Source of the DNA: an uncultured Halomonas sp.
Lineage (GTDB): Bacteria > Pseudomonadota > Gammaproteobacteria > Pseudomonadales > Halomonadaceae
Reading direction: 5' to 3'
Length of the DNA: 64,000 nt
Assembly (NCBI RefSeq): GCF_946887195.1
Contig: NZ_CAMPKE010000001.1
Span: 390,100 to 454,099 of the forward strand
Position 1 is the first letter of the stretch. Every line of letters begins with the position of its first letter. The notes below the pieces were generated by a model. That model did no database searches, was not told where the DNA came from, and saw nothing but the letters and a program-made list of their open reading frames with translations. The position numbers and the translations under genes are program-made. Positions 36,675 through 46,071 of this stretch are shown in pieces.

Positions 36675-37769
36675 TCAAAAAATACTCGTCGGCGCCTGGC
36701 TGAGCGTGAAGCCGTGATCATTAATCAAAGGCTCGGCCAGCGATTGCGACGTCATCGTCGGCTGCTTCTCGAGCGTTGCCATCACCGCAATCAGCTTATC
36801 GGCATAGGCCGGGTCGGTGGCATAGCCGCCGGCCTGCAAGGCGTGGGCCGCTTCATGAGGACTTGCGGCGCTCACGACGCCGGTGTAACGCGGGTTGTCG
36901 CCAATCAGGCGGGCATAATCGGTAAAGGCGTCTTCGAAGGAGTCGTAAACGCGGAAGCTGTCGACTTGCTTGCGCATCACGCCATCGATGTATTCGGTGG
37001 TGACGATATCGGTGGTCTCACCCCGCCACTGGCTACCGGCCTTGATCCCGAACAGGTTATGACTGTCGTTGCCATCGGCGGTGGGAATTTCATGCTTGCC
37101 CCAGCCGGTTTCCAGCGCCGCCTGCGCCAGAATCAATTCAGCCGGTACGCCGGTGGTGCGGCTGGCGGCCTGGGCCGGCCCTTCGAGCCGGGCCACGAAG
37201 CGCTCGATATGCGCGGGGCGTTCGCGTGCCTCGTCACGGCGTGCGGCACTGGCCTCGTTGATCGTGCCATCGGTGGCATAGGCGCCGCGAGGCTGCAGCA
37301 GTAGCTCGTCTCCCAGGTTCGTCGGGGTTGCCGAGAGTGGGGTATCCGGCGAATCGGCTGGCGACGTGTCATCCGATGTCTTCGCCGATAGGCTACCACC
37401 CAGAACACGCGGCGTACCGCGCGGGATACCGGCGATCAAATCCTCGCCCTGAATGGAGCCGGGCGCCAGCCCACGACTCTCGAGTTGATTGATCAACTGC
37501 TCGGCCAGGCCGAAACCACTGCCGGACAGATGCTGCGCCCACTGCTTGTCGAGCATTTCAGTATAAAAGCGCGTGCGTTTGCTATCGATCAGCCCCGACT
37601 CGGGAATCGTCTCGCGCATGCTCTTGAGCACCATCTGCAGAAAGATCGCCTCGAACTGCTTGGCCGCGACCTCCAGCCCCTCGTTCGGCGCATTGACCGC
37701 CGTCTGCTTCAAGCGTTGCAGCCCTTGCAGGTCGAGGGCGAACTGGCCGCTCAAATGGCTCACGCTCAT
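36675..37769 (-). CDS. flgJ: Flagellar rod-cap/muramidase FlgJ
   Basis: Bifunctional periplasmic protein of 364 residues: an N-terminal rod-binding domain (AKQFEAIFLQMVLKSMRETI, YTEMLDKQWAQHLS) and a C-terminal glucosaminidase-type domain (PAELILAQAALETGWGKHEI, SHNLFGIKAGSQWRGE) with the catalytic Glu in ALETGWG. A linker of about 60 Thr/Ser/Pro-rich residues joins them. Dual-domain FlgJ is typical of gammaproteobacteria. Its ATG overlaps the flgI stop by one base (TGATG). Confidence 0.97.
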   Translation of the reverse strand: MSVSHLSGQFALDLQGLQRLKQTAVNAPNEGLEVAAKQFEAIFLQMVLKSMRETIPESGLIDSKRTRFYTEMLDKQWAQHLSGSGFGLAEQLINQLESRGLAPGSIQGEDLIAGIPRGTPRVLGGSLSAKTSDDTSPADSPDTPLSATPTNLGDELLLQPRGAYATDGTINEASAARRDEARERPAHIERFVARLEGPAQAASRTTGVPAELILAQAALETGWGKHEIPTADGNDSHNLFGIKAGSQWRGETTDIVTTEYIDGVMRKQVDSFRVYDSFEDAFTDYARLIGDNPRYTGVVSAASPHEAAHALQAGGYATDPAYADKLIAVMATLEKQPTMTSQSLAEPLINDHGFTLSQAPTSIF

Positions 37770-38902
37770 CAGATGATCTCCAGCTCGGCACGTAGCGAAC
37801 CCGCCGCCTTGAGCGCCTGCAGAATCGACATCAAATCCTGTGGCGTTGCACCGAGTGCATTGAGCGCACGCACCACGTCGGCCAGATCGGCGCTGGTTTC
37901 GAGCATGCGCAGCGCGCCGCCCTCCTGGGCTACGGTAATATCGGCGTTGGGTACGACCACCGTGTCACCCTCGCCGAACGGATTGGGCTGACTGACCAGC
38001 GGGTTCGAATCGATGGTAATCGAAAGATTGCCGTGCGCGACCGCGGCACGGCGTAACGTGACCGCGCTGGTCAGCACCACCGAGCCGGTACGCGAGTTGA
38101 CGATGACCCGGGCCGGCCCCTCGCCCAGCGTCAGATCGATATTCTGCACACGCGCCATGAAACGCACCTGATCGCTATTGTCGATCGGCGCACGCAGGCT
38201 GATCACCCGGCCATCGACGGCTTGCGCCACCGGCGCGCCGAACTCCAGGTTGATGGCCGAAACCGCACGCTGCACGTTGTCGAAACTGTACTCATCGAGC
38301 AGCAGTTCGAGGGTGCCATCGGCCCCCAGCTCGAGTGGGACTTCACGTTCGACGGTCGCACCGCCGGTGATCCTGCCGCCAGCCTGCTGGTTGATCGAGA
38401 CACTGCTGCCGCCCGCTTCGGCACCGACACCGCCGACCAGTACGTTGCCCTGGGCCAGCGCATAGACCCTGCCATCGGCGCCCTGCAACGGAGACAGCAA
38501 CAGCGTGCCGCCACGCAGGCTTTTCGCGTTACCCACCGATGAAACGACCACATCGATCTCCTGGCCCTTGCGCGCGAACGGCGGGAGCTCGGCGGTGATC
38601 ATGACCGCCGCGACGTTCTTGAGCTGCAAGTTGGTGCCCGGCGGGATACTGATACCCAACTGGGACAACATGTTGGTCAGGCTCTGCGTGGTGAACGGCG
38701 CCTGCGTGGTCTGATCACCGGTACCGTCCAGCCCGACCACCAGGCCATAGCCGACCAGCGCGTTTTCACGCACCCCGGCGAAAGACGCCAGGTCGCGAAT
38801 GCGCTCGGCCTGGGCGGGTAGCGCCAACCCCAGCCACAGCACCATGCACAACAGTAAATAGCGCATCAACGCGAGAGAAAAACGACGGTGGAGCATCTTC
38901 AT
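37769..38902 (-). CDS. flgI: Flagellar P-ring protein FlgI
   Basis: Periplasmic bushing around the rod in the peptidoglycan layer. ATG at 38902 ([18 protein letters not shown]) gives 377 residues with a signal peptide ending near LALPAQA, then [20 protein letters not shown], the conserved mature start. Other in-frame ATGs at 38917, 38896 and 38866 are possible; 38902 has an AGG close upstream. Further family stretches: [33 protein letters not shown] and [19 protein letters not shown]. Exported by Sec. Confidence 0.96.
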   Translation of the reverse strand: MKMLHRRFSLALMRYLLLCMVLWLGLALPAQAERIRDLASFAGVRENALVGYGLVVGLDGTGDQTTQAPFTTQSLTNMLSQLGISIPPGTNLQLKNVAAVMITAELPPFARKGQEIDVVVSSVGNAKSLRGGTLLLSPLQGADGRVYALAQGNVLVGGVGAEAGGSSVSINQQAGGRITGGATVEREVPLELGADGTLELLLDEYSFDNVQRAVSAINLEFGAPVAQAVDGRVISLRAPIDNSDQVRFMARVQNIDLTLGEGPARVIVNSRTGSVVLTSAVTLRRAAVAHGNLSITIDSNPLVSQPNPFGEGDTVVVPNADITVAQEGGALRMLETSADLADVVRALNALGATPQDLMSILQALKAAGSLRAELEII

Positions 38903-38927
38903 CGGCCTATGGTTCATTGCCACCCAC

Positions 38928-39623
38928 TCAGAACGGCGACACATTGAGGAAGAAGCGTTGCAGCCAGCCCATGGTCTGCGCCTCGTTGATATAGCCATCG
39001 CCCACGTACTCGATACGCGCATCGGCGACCTCGGTCGATACCACGCTATTCTGGGCGCTGACGGCGAGCGGATTGACGACACCCGAGAAGCGAATGAATT
39101 CGGTACCCTGGTTGATCATGATCTGTTTCTCGCCACGCACTTTCAGGTTGCCGTTATAAAGTACGTCGATCACCGTCACCGTAATGGTCCCGGTGAAGCT
39201 ATTGTTGGCTGCGGCACCGCCGCTGCCCGAGAAATCGTTGTTGCCATTGATATCGAAGCCATACTCGCCCAACGTCTCCAGCGCATCGGGTAGCTGAACG
39301 AATTCCAGCCCCGCTTCGCCATCGCGTCCGGCATTGGCCGAGGAACTCTTGCTCGCGCTGACCTGCTCATCGAGGACGATGGTCAAAATATCGCCCACCC
39401 GGCGCGGACGACGATCCTCGAACAGTGGCTTGTAGCCATACTCCGGCTGATAGATCGAGCCGTTGGCCACCGGGGGCGGAGGCGGCAGAATCTCGATCTT
39501 CTCCTGCTCGCCGACCACCGAGGGACGCGGTAGCTGGGCACAGCCGCCGATGATCAGCGCGGCGCCCAATACCAGCAATAGACGCAACGTACGACGAGCC
39601 GGACAGGCACAATTTCCCTTCAT
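38928..39623 (-). CDS. flgH: Flagellar L-ring lipoprotein FlgH
   Basis: Outer-membrane ring lipoprotein. With ATG at 39623 the 231-residue precursor has a signal peptide and lipobox ([10 protein letters not shown]) with the lipidated Cys28. The mature part shows the FlgH pattern [40 protein letters not shown] and [21 protein letters not shown] longer start at 39659 would give an unusually long leader. It sits between flgG and flgI as usual. Confidence 0.96.
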   Translation of the reverse strand: MKGNCACPARRTLRLLLVLGAALIIGGCAQLPRPSVVGEQEKIEILPPPPPVANGSIYQPEYGYKPLFEDRRPRRVGDILTIVLDEQVSASKSSSANAGRDGEAGLEFVQLPDALETLGEYGFDINGNNDFSGSGGAAANNSFTGTITVTVIDVLYNGNLKVRGEKQIMINQGTEFIRFSGVVNPLAVSAQNSVVSTEVADARIEYVGDGYINEAQTMGWLQRFFLNVSPF

Positions 39624-39667
39624 GGTCAGCGTATTACCTTTGTGCTGGTTAACCGTCATGCGGCGTC

Positions 39668-40450
39668 TTACATCTGGGTCAGGCGCGCCAGCATCTCATC
39701 GGATGTCTGCACCGCCTTGCTGTTGATCTCGTAGGCGCGCTGGGTCTGGATCATGCTGACCATCTCCTCGACCACGTTGACGTTGGACGTTTCGACGTAA
39801 CCCTGGTACAGCGTTCCCGCGCCGTTGAGACCGGGCATGCTGTCATTGCGCGGCCCCGAGGCGTCGGTTTCGAGATAGAGATTCTCACCGATGCTCTCGA
39901 GCCCCGTCGGGTTGGTGAACGTCGACAGCAACAACTGCCCCACCTCGTTGGACTGGCTGGTTCCCGGCTGCGTCACCGAGACGATGCCATCCTGGCTGAT
40001 CGTCACCGAGAGCGCGTTGGCGGGAATGAATACCGCAGGCTCGATGGGATAACCGCTGGAGGTCACCATTTGCCCATCCTGGTTGACCTGAAAGCTGCCA
40101 TCGCGGGTATAGGCCGTGGTGCCATCGGGGCGCATGACCTGGAAGAAACCCTTGCCATCGATCGCCAGATCGCGCGAATTCTCGGTGTGTTCCAGACCGC
40201 CCTGGGTATGCAGGCGGGCGGTGGCTACCGGGCGGACACCGGTACCGATCTGCAAGCCGGAGGGCAAGTTGGCCAGCGCCGTGGATTGCGCGCCGGGCTG
40301 ACGCAGGTTCTGATAGAGCAGGTCCTCGAACACCACGCGCGTACGCTTGAAACCATTGGTGCTGACGTTGGCCAGGTTGTTGGCGATAACGTCCATCTGC
40401 ACCTGCTGCGCCTCGAGACCGGTCTTGGCCGTCCACAGTGAACTGATCAT
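39668..40450 (-). CDS. flgG: Flagellar distal rod protein FlgG
   Basis: Distal rod subunit of 260 residues, the same length as in E. coli. The N-terminal rod motif ([40 protein letters not shown]), the FlgG-specific [10 protein letters not shown] and the C-terminal helix ([20 protein letters not shown]) are present. It follows flgF by 19 bases in the flgBCDEFGHIJ unit. Confidence 0.98.
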   Translation of the reverse strand: MISSLWTAKTGLEAQQVQMDVIANNLANVSTNGFKRTRVVFEDLLYQNLRQPGAQSTALANLPSGLQIGTGVRPVATARLHTQGGLEHTENSRDLAIDGKGFFQVMRPDGTTAYTRDGSFQVNQDGQMVTSSGYPIEPAVFIPANALSVTISQDGIVSVTQPGTSQSNEVGQLLLSTFTNPTGLESIGENLYLETDASGPRNDSMPGLNGAGTLYQGYVETSNVNVVEEMVSMIQTQRAYEINSKAVQTSDEMLARLTQM

Positions 40451-40469
40451 GTTCTATTCCTCATAAAGC

Positions 40470-41222
40470 TCAACTCATCGAGAGCAGGTTATTGGCACGC
40501 TGGGCGTTCTCGTCGGCACTTTCGATGGTCTTCATCTGCATGTCGTAGCGCCGCGCGCTATCGATCATCGCGACCATGGTTTGGGTGATGCTGACGTTGC
40601 TACCTTCCAGCGCGCCGCTGATTACGCGTACCGTCTCGTCGGCCGGCAATACGGCGGGTGCTACGCCATTGGCATTCGGCCCCGGCCTGAATAGGCCGTC
40701 GTCGCCGCGAATCAGCCCGCCGGGGCCGGGAGTCACCAACTTGAGCTGGCCGATAGGCCCGCGTGTGACCGGCTCGCCGCCGGGAATCAAGGCACTCAGC
40801 GTGCCGTCGCTACCGATACTGACCTGGGCGCCCAGCGGCACCACGATGGGACCGTTGTCGCCGACGACCGGACGCCCCATGCTGGTCAGCACGCCATTGG
40901 CATCGATCTGCAGGTCGCCGCGGCGGGTGTAGGCCTCGCCATTCGCAGCCTGCACCGCCAGCCAGCCTTCGCCGCTGATCGCCACATCCAGCTCATTGCC
41001 GGTGGTGGTGATCGGCCCTGGCGTGAAATCGCTGCCCGGCGTGGTAACCGCGACCACGCTGCGTGTCGGCAACCCCTCGCCCTGAACCGGCACGGCGCGC
41101 AGCGCCTGGAGCTGGGCACGAAAGCCCGGCGTCGAGGCATTGGCCAGGTTGTTGGCGATGATCGCCTGCTGGTCCATGCTCTGCTGAGCGCCGCTCATGG
41201 CGGTGTAGATGATACGATCCAT
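40470..41222 (-). CDS. flgF: Flagellar proximal rod protein FlgF
   Basis: Proximal rod subunit of 250 residues. It has the rod-protein N-terminus (IYTAMSGAQQSMDQQAIIAN, NLANASTPGFRAQLQALRAV), the FlgE/F/G core (NELDVAISGEGWLAVQAANG) and the C-terminal helix (SITQTMVAMIDSARRYDMQM). It lies between flgE and flgG in conserved order. Confidence 0.97.
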   Translation of the reverse strand: MDRIIYTAMSGAQQSMDQQAIIANNLANASTPGFRAQLQALRAVPVQGEGLPTRSVVAVTTPGSDFTPGPITTTGNELDVAISGEGWLAVQAANGEAYTRRGDLQIDANGVLTSMGRPVVGDNGPIVVPLGAQVSIGSDGTLSALIPGGEPVTRGPIGQLKLVTPGPGGLIRGDDGLFRPGPNANGVAPAVLPADETVRVISGALEGSNVSITQTMVAMIDSARRYDMQMKTIESADENAQRANNLLSMS

Positions 41223-41269
41223 AGCGTCCGGCTCTCTTCCAGGTTCTATCGGTTAGTGCATGGCGAGCA

Positions 41270-42490
41270 TTACAGGTTGACGATGCCCTGCAATACCTCG
41301 TCCTGCGTCTTGATGGTTTGCGAGTTGGCCTGGAAGTTGCGCTGCGCGATGATCAGATCGACCAGCGCCTTGGTCAGATCGACGTTGGAGGTCTCGACCA
41401 CCCCGGACTCGATCGAGCCGAACACACCGGCACCGCCCAGGCCCAGCAAGGGCTGGCCGGAGGCGCCGGTTTCGACCCAGGCGTTGTCGCCCACCGGCTG
41501 CAGGCCTTCCGCGTTGCGGAAGTTGGCCAGCGCGATGGTGCCGAGTACCTGGGACTGCTCGTTGGAGTAATTGCCGATGATATTGCCGTTGTCGTCGATC
41601 ACCGTGCCGACCAGGCTACCGGAGGTGTAGCCATCCTGGGTCAGCGAGCTGAGCTCGAACGGGTTGCCGTTCTGGGTAGTACCATCAAGATTGAGAGTAA
41701 TGTTTAGGTTAGCGGTACCATTGCCGAGATCGCCAAAGTCGAAATTCAAGGGAGCCGTCGTCGTTAGAACACCATTGCTGTCGAAAGCGAGATTCTGCGG
41801 CTGGCCAAGACCATCTGGCACCGCATCGCCATTAATATCGATATTCTGAGCGAGTTCGCCATCGATAGCAGTGCGCACTGCCCAAGCGTTCGTCCCGGTT
41901 TTGGTGAAGTACATGGTCGCGGTATGGCTGTTACCCTGCGAATCGTAGACGGTCGCCGTGTTGGCGTAGTTATAGTTGAACAGTGTCGCGCCAGCGCCAT
42001 CCTTGAATGCGGTCTGCTCGGTAGAGCCAGCATCCAGATTGAAGCCGGCTTCGATGGCGGTTGTGGCATTGGCCGCCAGCGCGCCGGCCGGCACTTGCAA
42101 CTCCACGGGCTGCCCGCCGGTGCCGACACCCGCCGGGAAACCGGTGAGGCGCGCGCCCTGAGCATTCTCGAGATAGCCCTCGGCGGTCACGGTCAACTGG
42201 CCGTTACGCGAATAGACCACCTGATCGTTCTGGACAAAGCGGAAGAAGCCATCGCCGCTGATCGCCAGATCGAGATTGCGTCCGGTGGTCTCCAGCGTGC
42301 CGTTGCTGAAATCCTGCAGGATGGCGGAAACCTTGGTACCCAGGCCGATCTTGCTGCCGGCATAGACATCGGCGAACTGCACGCTCGATGACTTGAAACC
42401 CACCGTTTGCGAGTTGGCGATGTTGTTGCCGACCACGTTCAGATTATCGGAGGCGGCATTAAGACCACTGAGTGCTTGTGAGAAGCCCAT
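41270..42490 (-). CDS. flgE: Flagellar hook protein FlgE
   Basis: Major hook subunit of 406 residues. N-terminal helix MGFSQALSGLNAASDNLNVV with GNNIANSQTVGFKSSSVQFA, core motifs NLDLAISGDGFFRFVQND, and the C-terminal helix NVDLTKALVDLIIAQRNFQA are typical. The middle domains (about residues 140-330) are acidic and variable between species. The 78 bases between flgD and flgE contain an ordinary ribosome binding site only. Confidence 0.98.
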   Translation of the reverse strand: MGFSQALSGLNAASDNLNVVGNNIANSQTVGFKSSSVQFADVYAGSKIGLGTKVSAILQDFSNGTLETTGRNLDLAISGDGFFRFVQNDQVVYSRNGQLTVTAEGYLENAQGARLTGFPAGVGTGGQPVELQVPAGALAANATTAIEAGFNLDAGSTEQTAFKDGAGATLFNYNYANTATVYDSQGNSHTATMYFTKTGTNAWAVRTAIDGELAQNIDINGDAVPDGLGQPQNLAFDSNGVLTTTAPLNFDFGDLGNGTANLNITLNLDGTTQNGNPFELSSLTQDGYTSGSLVGTVIDDNGNIIGNYSNEQSQVLGTIALANFRNAEGLQPVGDNAWVETGASGQPLLGLGGAGVFGSIESGVVETSNVDLTKALVDLIIAQRNFQANSQTIKTQDEVLQGIVNL

Positions 42491-42567
42491 GTTGTACTCC
42501 CTGCGCGTTTGCTATTTGGTTATGAATGCTGTGTTCGCTATGACTGCCGGAATCGCGATTCGCCACG

Positions 42568-43269
42568 CTAGAGAATCTGGCGAACGGCCTCGAGATCGAC
42601 CTGCCCGAGCATGGCGCCCAGATCCAGGCGTGGCCCGCTGTCGGTCTTGATCACACCACCGACCACGGCGTAATTCAGCGTGGTCACGGTCACTGGCTCG
42701 CCAGCGAACGAGGCTTCGACCGATACCTGGTATTCGCCCGTGGCGACGTCTTCGGCGCCGACCGCATCGCTCACCTTTCCATCCCAGGCGAACGATTGAA
42801 CCCCGGCGTCCAGCGCGCCGACATCGAAGGTTCTGACCACTTCGCCACCTTCATTGGTGATGGTGATCTTGACCTCGTCCGCCGGGCCTTTCAGTTCTAC
42901 ACCAAACGGTGTGGTAGCGACGCCATCGGCCTCTTCACCGGCCTTGCCAACCAGTACGCGATCGCCCGGCACCAGCACACCCTGGCCAATCAGTGCCGCC
43001 GCCTGGAGTGTCTGACCTGCATCGATCTGGCCGTTGATGGTTTCCAGCGTGGCGTTAAGATCCTGAATCCCCTGAACCGTGTTGATCTGCGCCAACTGCG
43101 ACGTCATTTCCGAGTTTTCCATCGGCTTCAGCGGATCCTGATTCTGAAGCTGCGTCACCAGCAGGGTCATGAAACTGTCGCTCAGCTCCTGAGCCGGCGC
43201 TCTGGCCTGGCTGGCCGCGCCGCCTCCGTTCAGAACGCCGAGCACACCCGCGTCGATCGTGCTAGCCAT
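42568..43269 (-). CDS. flgD: Hook-capping scaffold protein FlgD
   Basis: Scaffold that caps the growing hook and is later discarded. The 233-residue protein has the FlgD N-terminal motif (SFMTLLVTQLQNQDPLKPME, NSEMTSQLAQINTVQGIQDL) and the C-terminal FlgD Tudor/Ig-like part with EVVRTFDVGALDAGVQSFAW. It lies between flgC and flgE. Confidence 0.97.
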   Translation of the reverse strand: MASTIDAGVLGVLNGGGAASQARAPAQELSDSFMTLLVTQLQNQDPLKPMENSEMTSQLAQINTVQGIQDLNATLETINGQIDAGQTLQAAALIGQGVLVPGDRVLVGKAGEEADGVATTPFGVELKGPADEVKITITNEGGEVVRTFDVGALDAGVQSFAWDGKVSDAVGAEDVATGEYQVSVEASFAGEPVTVTTLNYAVVGGVIKTDSGPRLDLGAMLGQVDLEAVRQIL

Positions 43270-43287
43270 GGGCTTCTCCTGGCTGGA

Positions 43288-43695
43288 TTAGTTCTGGGCC
43301 AGCGTCAGTGTCTTGAGCATCAGCGTCTTGCTGGTGTTCATGACTTCGACGTTGGCTTGATAGGAACGCGAGGCGGCGATCATGTTGACCATTTCGCTGA
43401 CCGGCGACACGTTGGGCATCGTCACGTAGCCATCTTCATCGGCCAGCGGATGTTCGGGGCGATACTCCATGCGCATCGGCGAGGGATCCTCGATCACCTC
43501 GGCGACACGCACGCCACCGATGGCGCTCCCCCCCTGGGACTGGGCTTCGAAGATCACCTGCTTGGCGCGGTAAGCCTCACCATCGGGACCCGCGACACTA
43601 TCGGCGTTGGCCATGTTGCTGGCCGTGACATTCATGCGTTGTGCCTGGGCGCTCATCGCCGAGGCGGAAATATCGAAAATACTGAACATGGACAT
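43288..43695 (-). CDS. flgC: Flagellar proximal rod protein FlgC
   Basis: Proximal rod subunit of 135 residues with the rod motif [20 protein letters not shown] followed by [19 protein letters not shown], the FlgC-typical [18 protein letters not shown], and the C-terminal [20 protein letters not shown]. It starts 6 bases after the flgB stop and is co-transcribed with it. Confidence 0.98.
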   Translation of the reverse strand: MSMFSIFDISASAMSAQAQRMNVTASNMANADSVAGPDGEAYRAKQVIFEAQSQGGSAIGGVRVAEVIEDPSPMRMEYRPEHPLADEDGYVTMPNVSPVSEMVNMIAASRSYQANVEVMNTSKTLMLKTLTLAQN

Positions 43696-43701
43696 GTCTG
43701 A

Positions 43702-44121
43702 TTACTCCGGTTGCATGGCCGATTTGAGCCCCTGAATCTTGCTACTCAGGACGGTAATCGCCGCTTGATAGCGCACCGCATTGTCGGCAAACTGCGCGCG
43801 CTCGATATCCATATCGACGGTGTTGCCATCGAGACTCGGTTGGCTCGGCACGCGATACAGCAGATCGAGCCCATTGGCGGCCGGCCCCTGCGCGGGGATA
43901 TGACGACTCGATGTCGTCGCAAGCTCGAGTCCATCGCCACTGGCGCGGCCCTGCTTCATCACCCGCGAGAGTTCGCTGGAAAAGTCGAAATCGCGCGCCT
44001 TGTAATTCGGGGTATCCGCATTGGCGATGTTACTGGCCAGCACCTTCTGGCGTTCGACGCGCAGGTTAAGCGCCTCCTGATGGAGGTTCAGCGATCCGGA
44101 AAGCTGGTCGATCATACCCAT
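43702..44121 (-). CDS. flgB: Flagellar proximal rod protein FlgB
   Basis: Proximal rod subunit, first gene of flgBCDEFGHIJ. ATG at 44121 (MGMIDQLSGSLNLHQEAL) is best spaced from an AAGGGG site, giving 139 residues; neighbouring in-frame ATGs at 44127 and 44115 are alternatives. The rod motif is LASNIANADTPNYKARDFDF, and the C-terminal segment is RAQFADNAVRYQAAITVLSS. It is divergent from flgA across 163 bases that should carry class II promoters. Confidence 0.97.
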   Translation of the reverse strand: MGMIDQLSGSLNLHQEALNLRVERQKVLASNIANADTPNYKARDFDFSSELSRVMKQGRASGDGLELATTSSRHIPAQGPAANGLDLLYRVPSQPSLDGNTVDMDIERAQFADNAVRYQAAITVLSSKIQGLKSAMQPE

Positions 44122-44284
44122 GGTCATGGCCCCTTGGTTAAATGGGGAAAGTTTCAGGCTGGAGAATAAACGCCCCGCTGTCATCGCAAAGGAAGAAACA
44201 GACCTCGATTTGCGGGTTATTTCCGCGCATGGAAAAACTCACGCCCACCTAGAATCGGCGACATTGAGCAATTGGGGGCTGAAC

Positions 44285-45028
44285 ATGCGTGTTGCGCAGG
44301 CGACTCGGTCGCTGTCCTGGCAGGCGTTCAAGGTGCTGCTTACACTCTTGGCGTGGTCGATGATCTGGCTAGCGAGCGCGCTCGCCATGCCAGCAACGGC
44401 GCTTGCCGCAACCGCTGGCGACAATCCGCTCGAACGGCGCGTGCACGACTTCCTCGCCGAGCGCACACAGCATCTTGGCGATGACGTCACCATCACCGTG
44501 TACCCGGGCTCGGCACGACTTCCCGAATGTCAGCAGCCCGAGCCCTTCTTGCCCAACTTCGGGCAGCGGCTTTATGGGCGTATTTCGGTGGGCGTGCGCT
44601 GCGGCGAGCAGCGTCGGGTGCGCTACCTACAGGCAGAGGTGTCGGTGATGGCCCAGCACGTGGTGGTCGCGCGAGACATCGCCGCCAATGCACGCATCAC
44701 CCCTTCCGATCTGAAACTGGAAGAAGCGCGGCTCGAGCGCCTGCCGCGCAGCGCTGTGCTCGATATCGAGGCAGCGGTCGGCCTGCTCGCCGTACGATCG
44801 CTGCCCGCCGGAACCACCTTGCTGGAGCAGCACCTGCGTCGTGAAGCCCTGGTCAAGCGTGGCGATTCGGTCACGGTATACGCACGTGGCAAGGGTTTCA
44901 CGGTCAGCCTCGAAGCCGAGGCACTGGATAACGGCGCACTGGGCGATGAAGTACGTCTGCGCAGCGATGATGGCGACTACTTACAGGCAAGGGTGGTGGG
45001 GCGCGATCAACTGGAAATCGCCTTCTGA
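44285..45028 (+). CDS. flgA: Flagellar P-ring assembly chaperone FlgA
   Basis: Periplasmic chaperone for FlgI. ATG at 44285 gives 247 residues with a signal peptide (AFKVLLTLLAWSMIWLASAL to about residue 43), then the SAF-like FlgA domains (HVVVARDIAANARITPSDL, LLAVRSLPAGTTLLEQHLR, KRGDSVTVYARGKGFTVSLE). A GGGGG site precedes the start. It is divergent from flgB and upstream of flgMN, the enterobacterial arrangement flgA-M-N. Confidence 0.96.
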   Translation: MRVAQATRSLSWQAFKVLLTLLAWSMIWLASALAMPATALAATAGDNPLERRVHDFLAERTQHLGDDVTITVYPGSARLPECQQPEPFLPNFGQRLYGRISVGVRCGEQRRVRYLQAEVSVMAQHVVVARDIAANARITPSDLKLEEARLERLPRSAVLDIEAAVGLLAVRSLPAGTTLLEQHLRREALVKRGDSVTVYARGKGFTVSLEAEALDNGALGDEVRLRSDDGDYLQARVVGRDQLEIAF

Positions 45029-45092
45029 ATCGTCCTTCGAAAAGAGCGCGATCATGCATGCTAGAATGGCATCTAGTTTTCCCTTTGCGGCC

Positions 45093-45119
45093 TAAAGTTA
45101 TTCTCTACCCTGCCGATAA
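45093..45119 (+). promoter_or_regulatory. Sigma-28 (FliA) promoter of flgMN
   Basis: TAAAG (45093-45097), 14-base spacer, GCCGATAA (45112-45119), a perfect consensus match 33 bases before the flgM GTG. This gives the classical autoregulated anti-sigma loop. Confidence 0.92.
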
Positions 45120-45151
45120 AGGGGGTAAGTGTTTATCTCGAGGATGTTTTC

Positions 45152-45433
45152 GTGAAGATCGATAGCTCCCATCCGCTGCACCGCGCCACCCAAGGCGAGG
45201 TCAACAAGGCAGCGCAGCCCACCAAGGGCGAAGCGGTCGCTCAGTCGACCAACCCGGCCGCCATCACTCACTTGAGCGATAGCGCCCAGGACGACAGCCA
45301 GGATATCGATGCTGCGCGTGTCGCCGAAATCCGCCAGGCCATCAGCGACGGGCGTCTCGACATTCGTGCCGAGCGCATAGCCGATGGCGTTATCGCCAGT
45401 GTTCGCGACCTGCTCGGCGATAAATCCTCCTGA
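45152..45433 (+). CDS. flgM: Anti-sigma-28 factor FlgM
   Basis: Binds and inhibits FliA until it is exported through the finished hook. The 93-residue protein is disordered in its N-terminal half and has the C-terminal sigma-binding helices (RVAEIRQAISDGRLDIRAER, IADGVIASVRDLL). The start is GTG at 45152 after a GAGG site. A near-perfect sigma-28 promoter lies directly upstream, and flgN follows by 17 bases. Confidence 0.96.
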   Translation: MKIDSSHPLHRATQGEVNKAAQPTKGEAVAQSTNPAAITHLSDSAQDDSQDIDAARVAEIRQAISDGRLDIRAERIADGVIASVRDLLGDKSS

Positions 45434-45450
45434 TACGTGGAGTTTCCGAC

Positions 45451-45903
45451 ATGAGCCTGGCTCAGCATCTCGATCGTCAACGTAGCCACCTCGAGGCGTT
45501 CATCGCACTGCTCGAGGCCGAGCGCGATACGCTTTCCGAAGGCCAGATCGATGGGCCACGATTGGCCGAGCAAGCCAAGGAGAAACAGGCGCACATCGTT
45601 CGCCTGGAAGCGCTGGAGACGCAGCGCCTGTCGGCACAGCGCAAGCTCGGCTATGGCGAAGGCGCGCGCGGGGCGGAAACGGCTGCCAGCGACGCCGACT
45701 GCCTCGAGAACTGGCTCGAATTTCGTGAACGGGCGCTACATGCCAAGCAACTCAATCAGCTCAATGGCGTACTGGTCGGCTCCCGGTTGGCACAGAATCA
45801 ACGCATTCTCGACTTTCTCAATAGTGTCGCCGGAAAAGCGCTATATGGCCCGGATGGTCAATCCCGCCGACAAGGCTTCGGTGGTGTTGCATCCCAAGCC
45901 TGA
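45451..45903 (+). CDS. flgN: FlgN family export chaperone
   Basis: Cytoplasmic chaperone for FlgK and FlgL. The 150-residue protein is helical and charged (HLDRQRSHLEAFIALLEAER, LAEQAKEKQAHIVRLEALET) and ends with the FlgN-typical RILDFLNSVAGKALYGPDGQ. Position after flgM confirms the assignment. Confidence 0.94.
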   Translation: MSLAQHLDRQRSHLEAFIALLEAERDTLSEGQIDGPRLAEQAKEKQAHIVRLEALETQRLSAQRKLGYGEGARGAETAASDADCLENWLEFRERALHAKQLNQLNGVLVGSRLAQNQRILDFLNSVAGKALYGPDGQSRRQGFGGVASQA

Positions 45904-46071
45904 AGCGACCCTAGTCTAATTTAACTTGACCCCGTGATGACGTTTCGTTCATATAACGTGACGTAAATTCACACAACGTCATAAAAGATAGACCGATGAG
46001 CACCGCCGTTATCGCAATTTCTGCTTTCGGTCGTTCATTCTGCTCTATCGCATGTCGATGAGGGGGCTCGC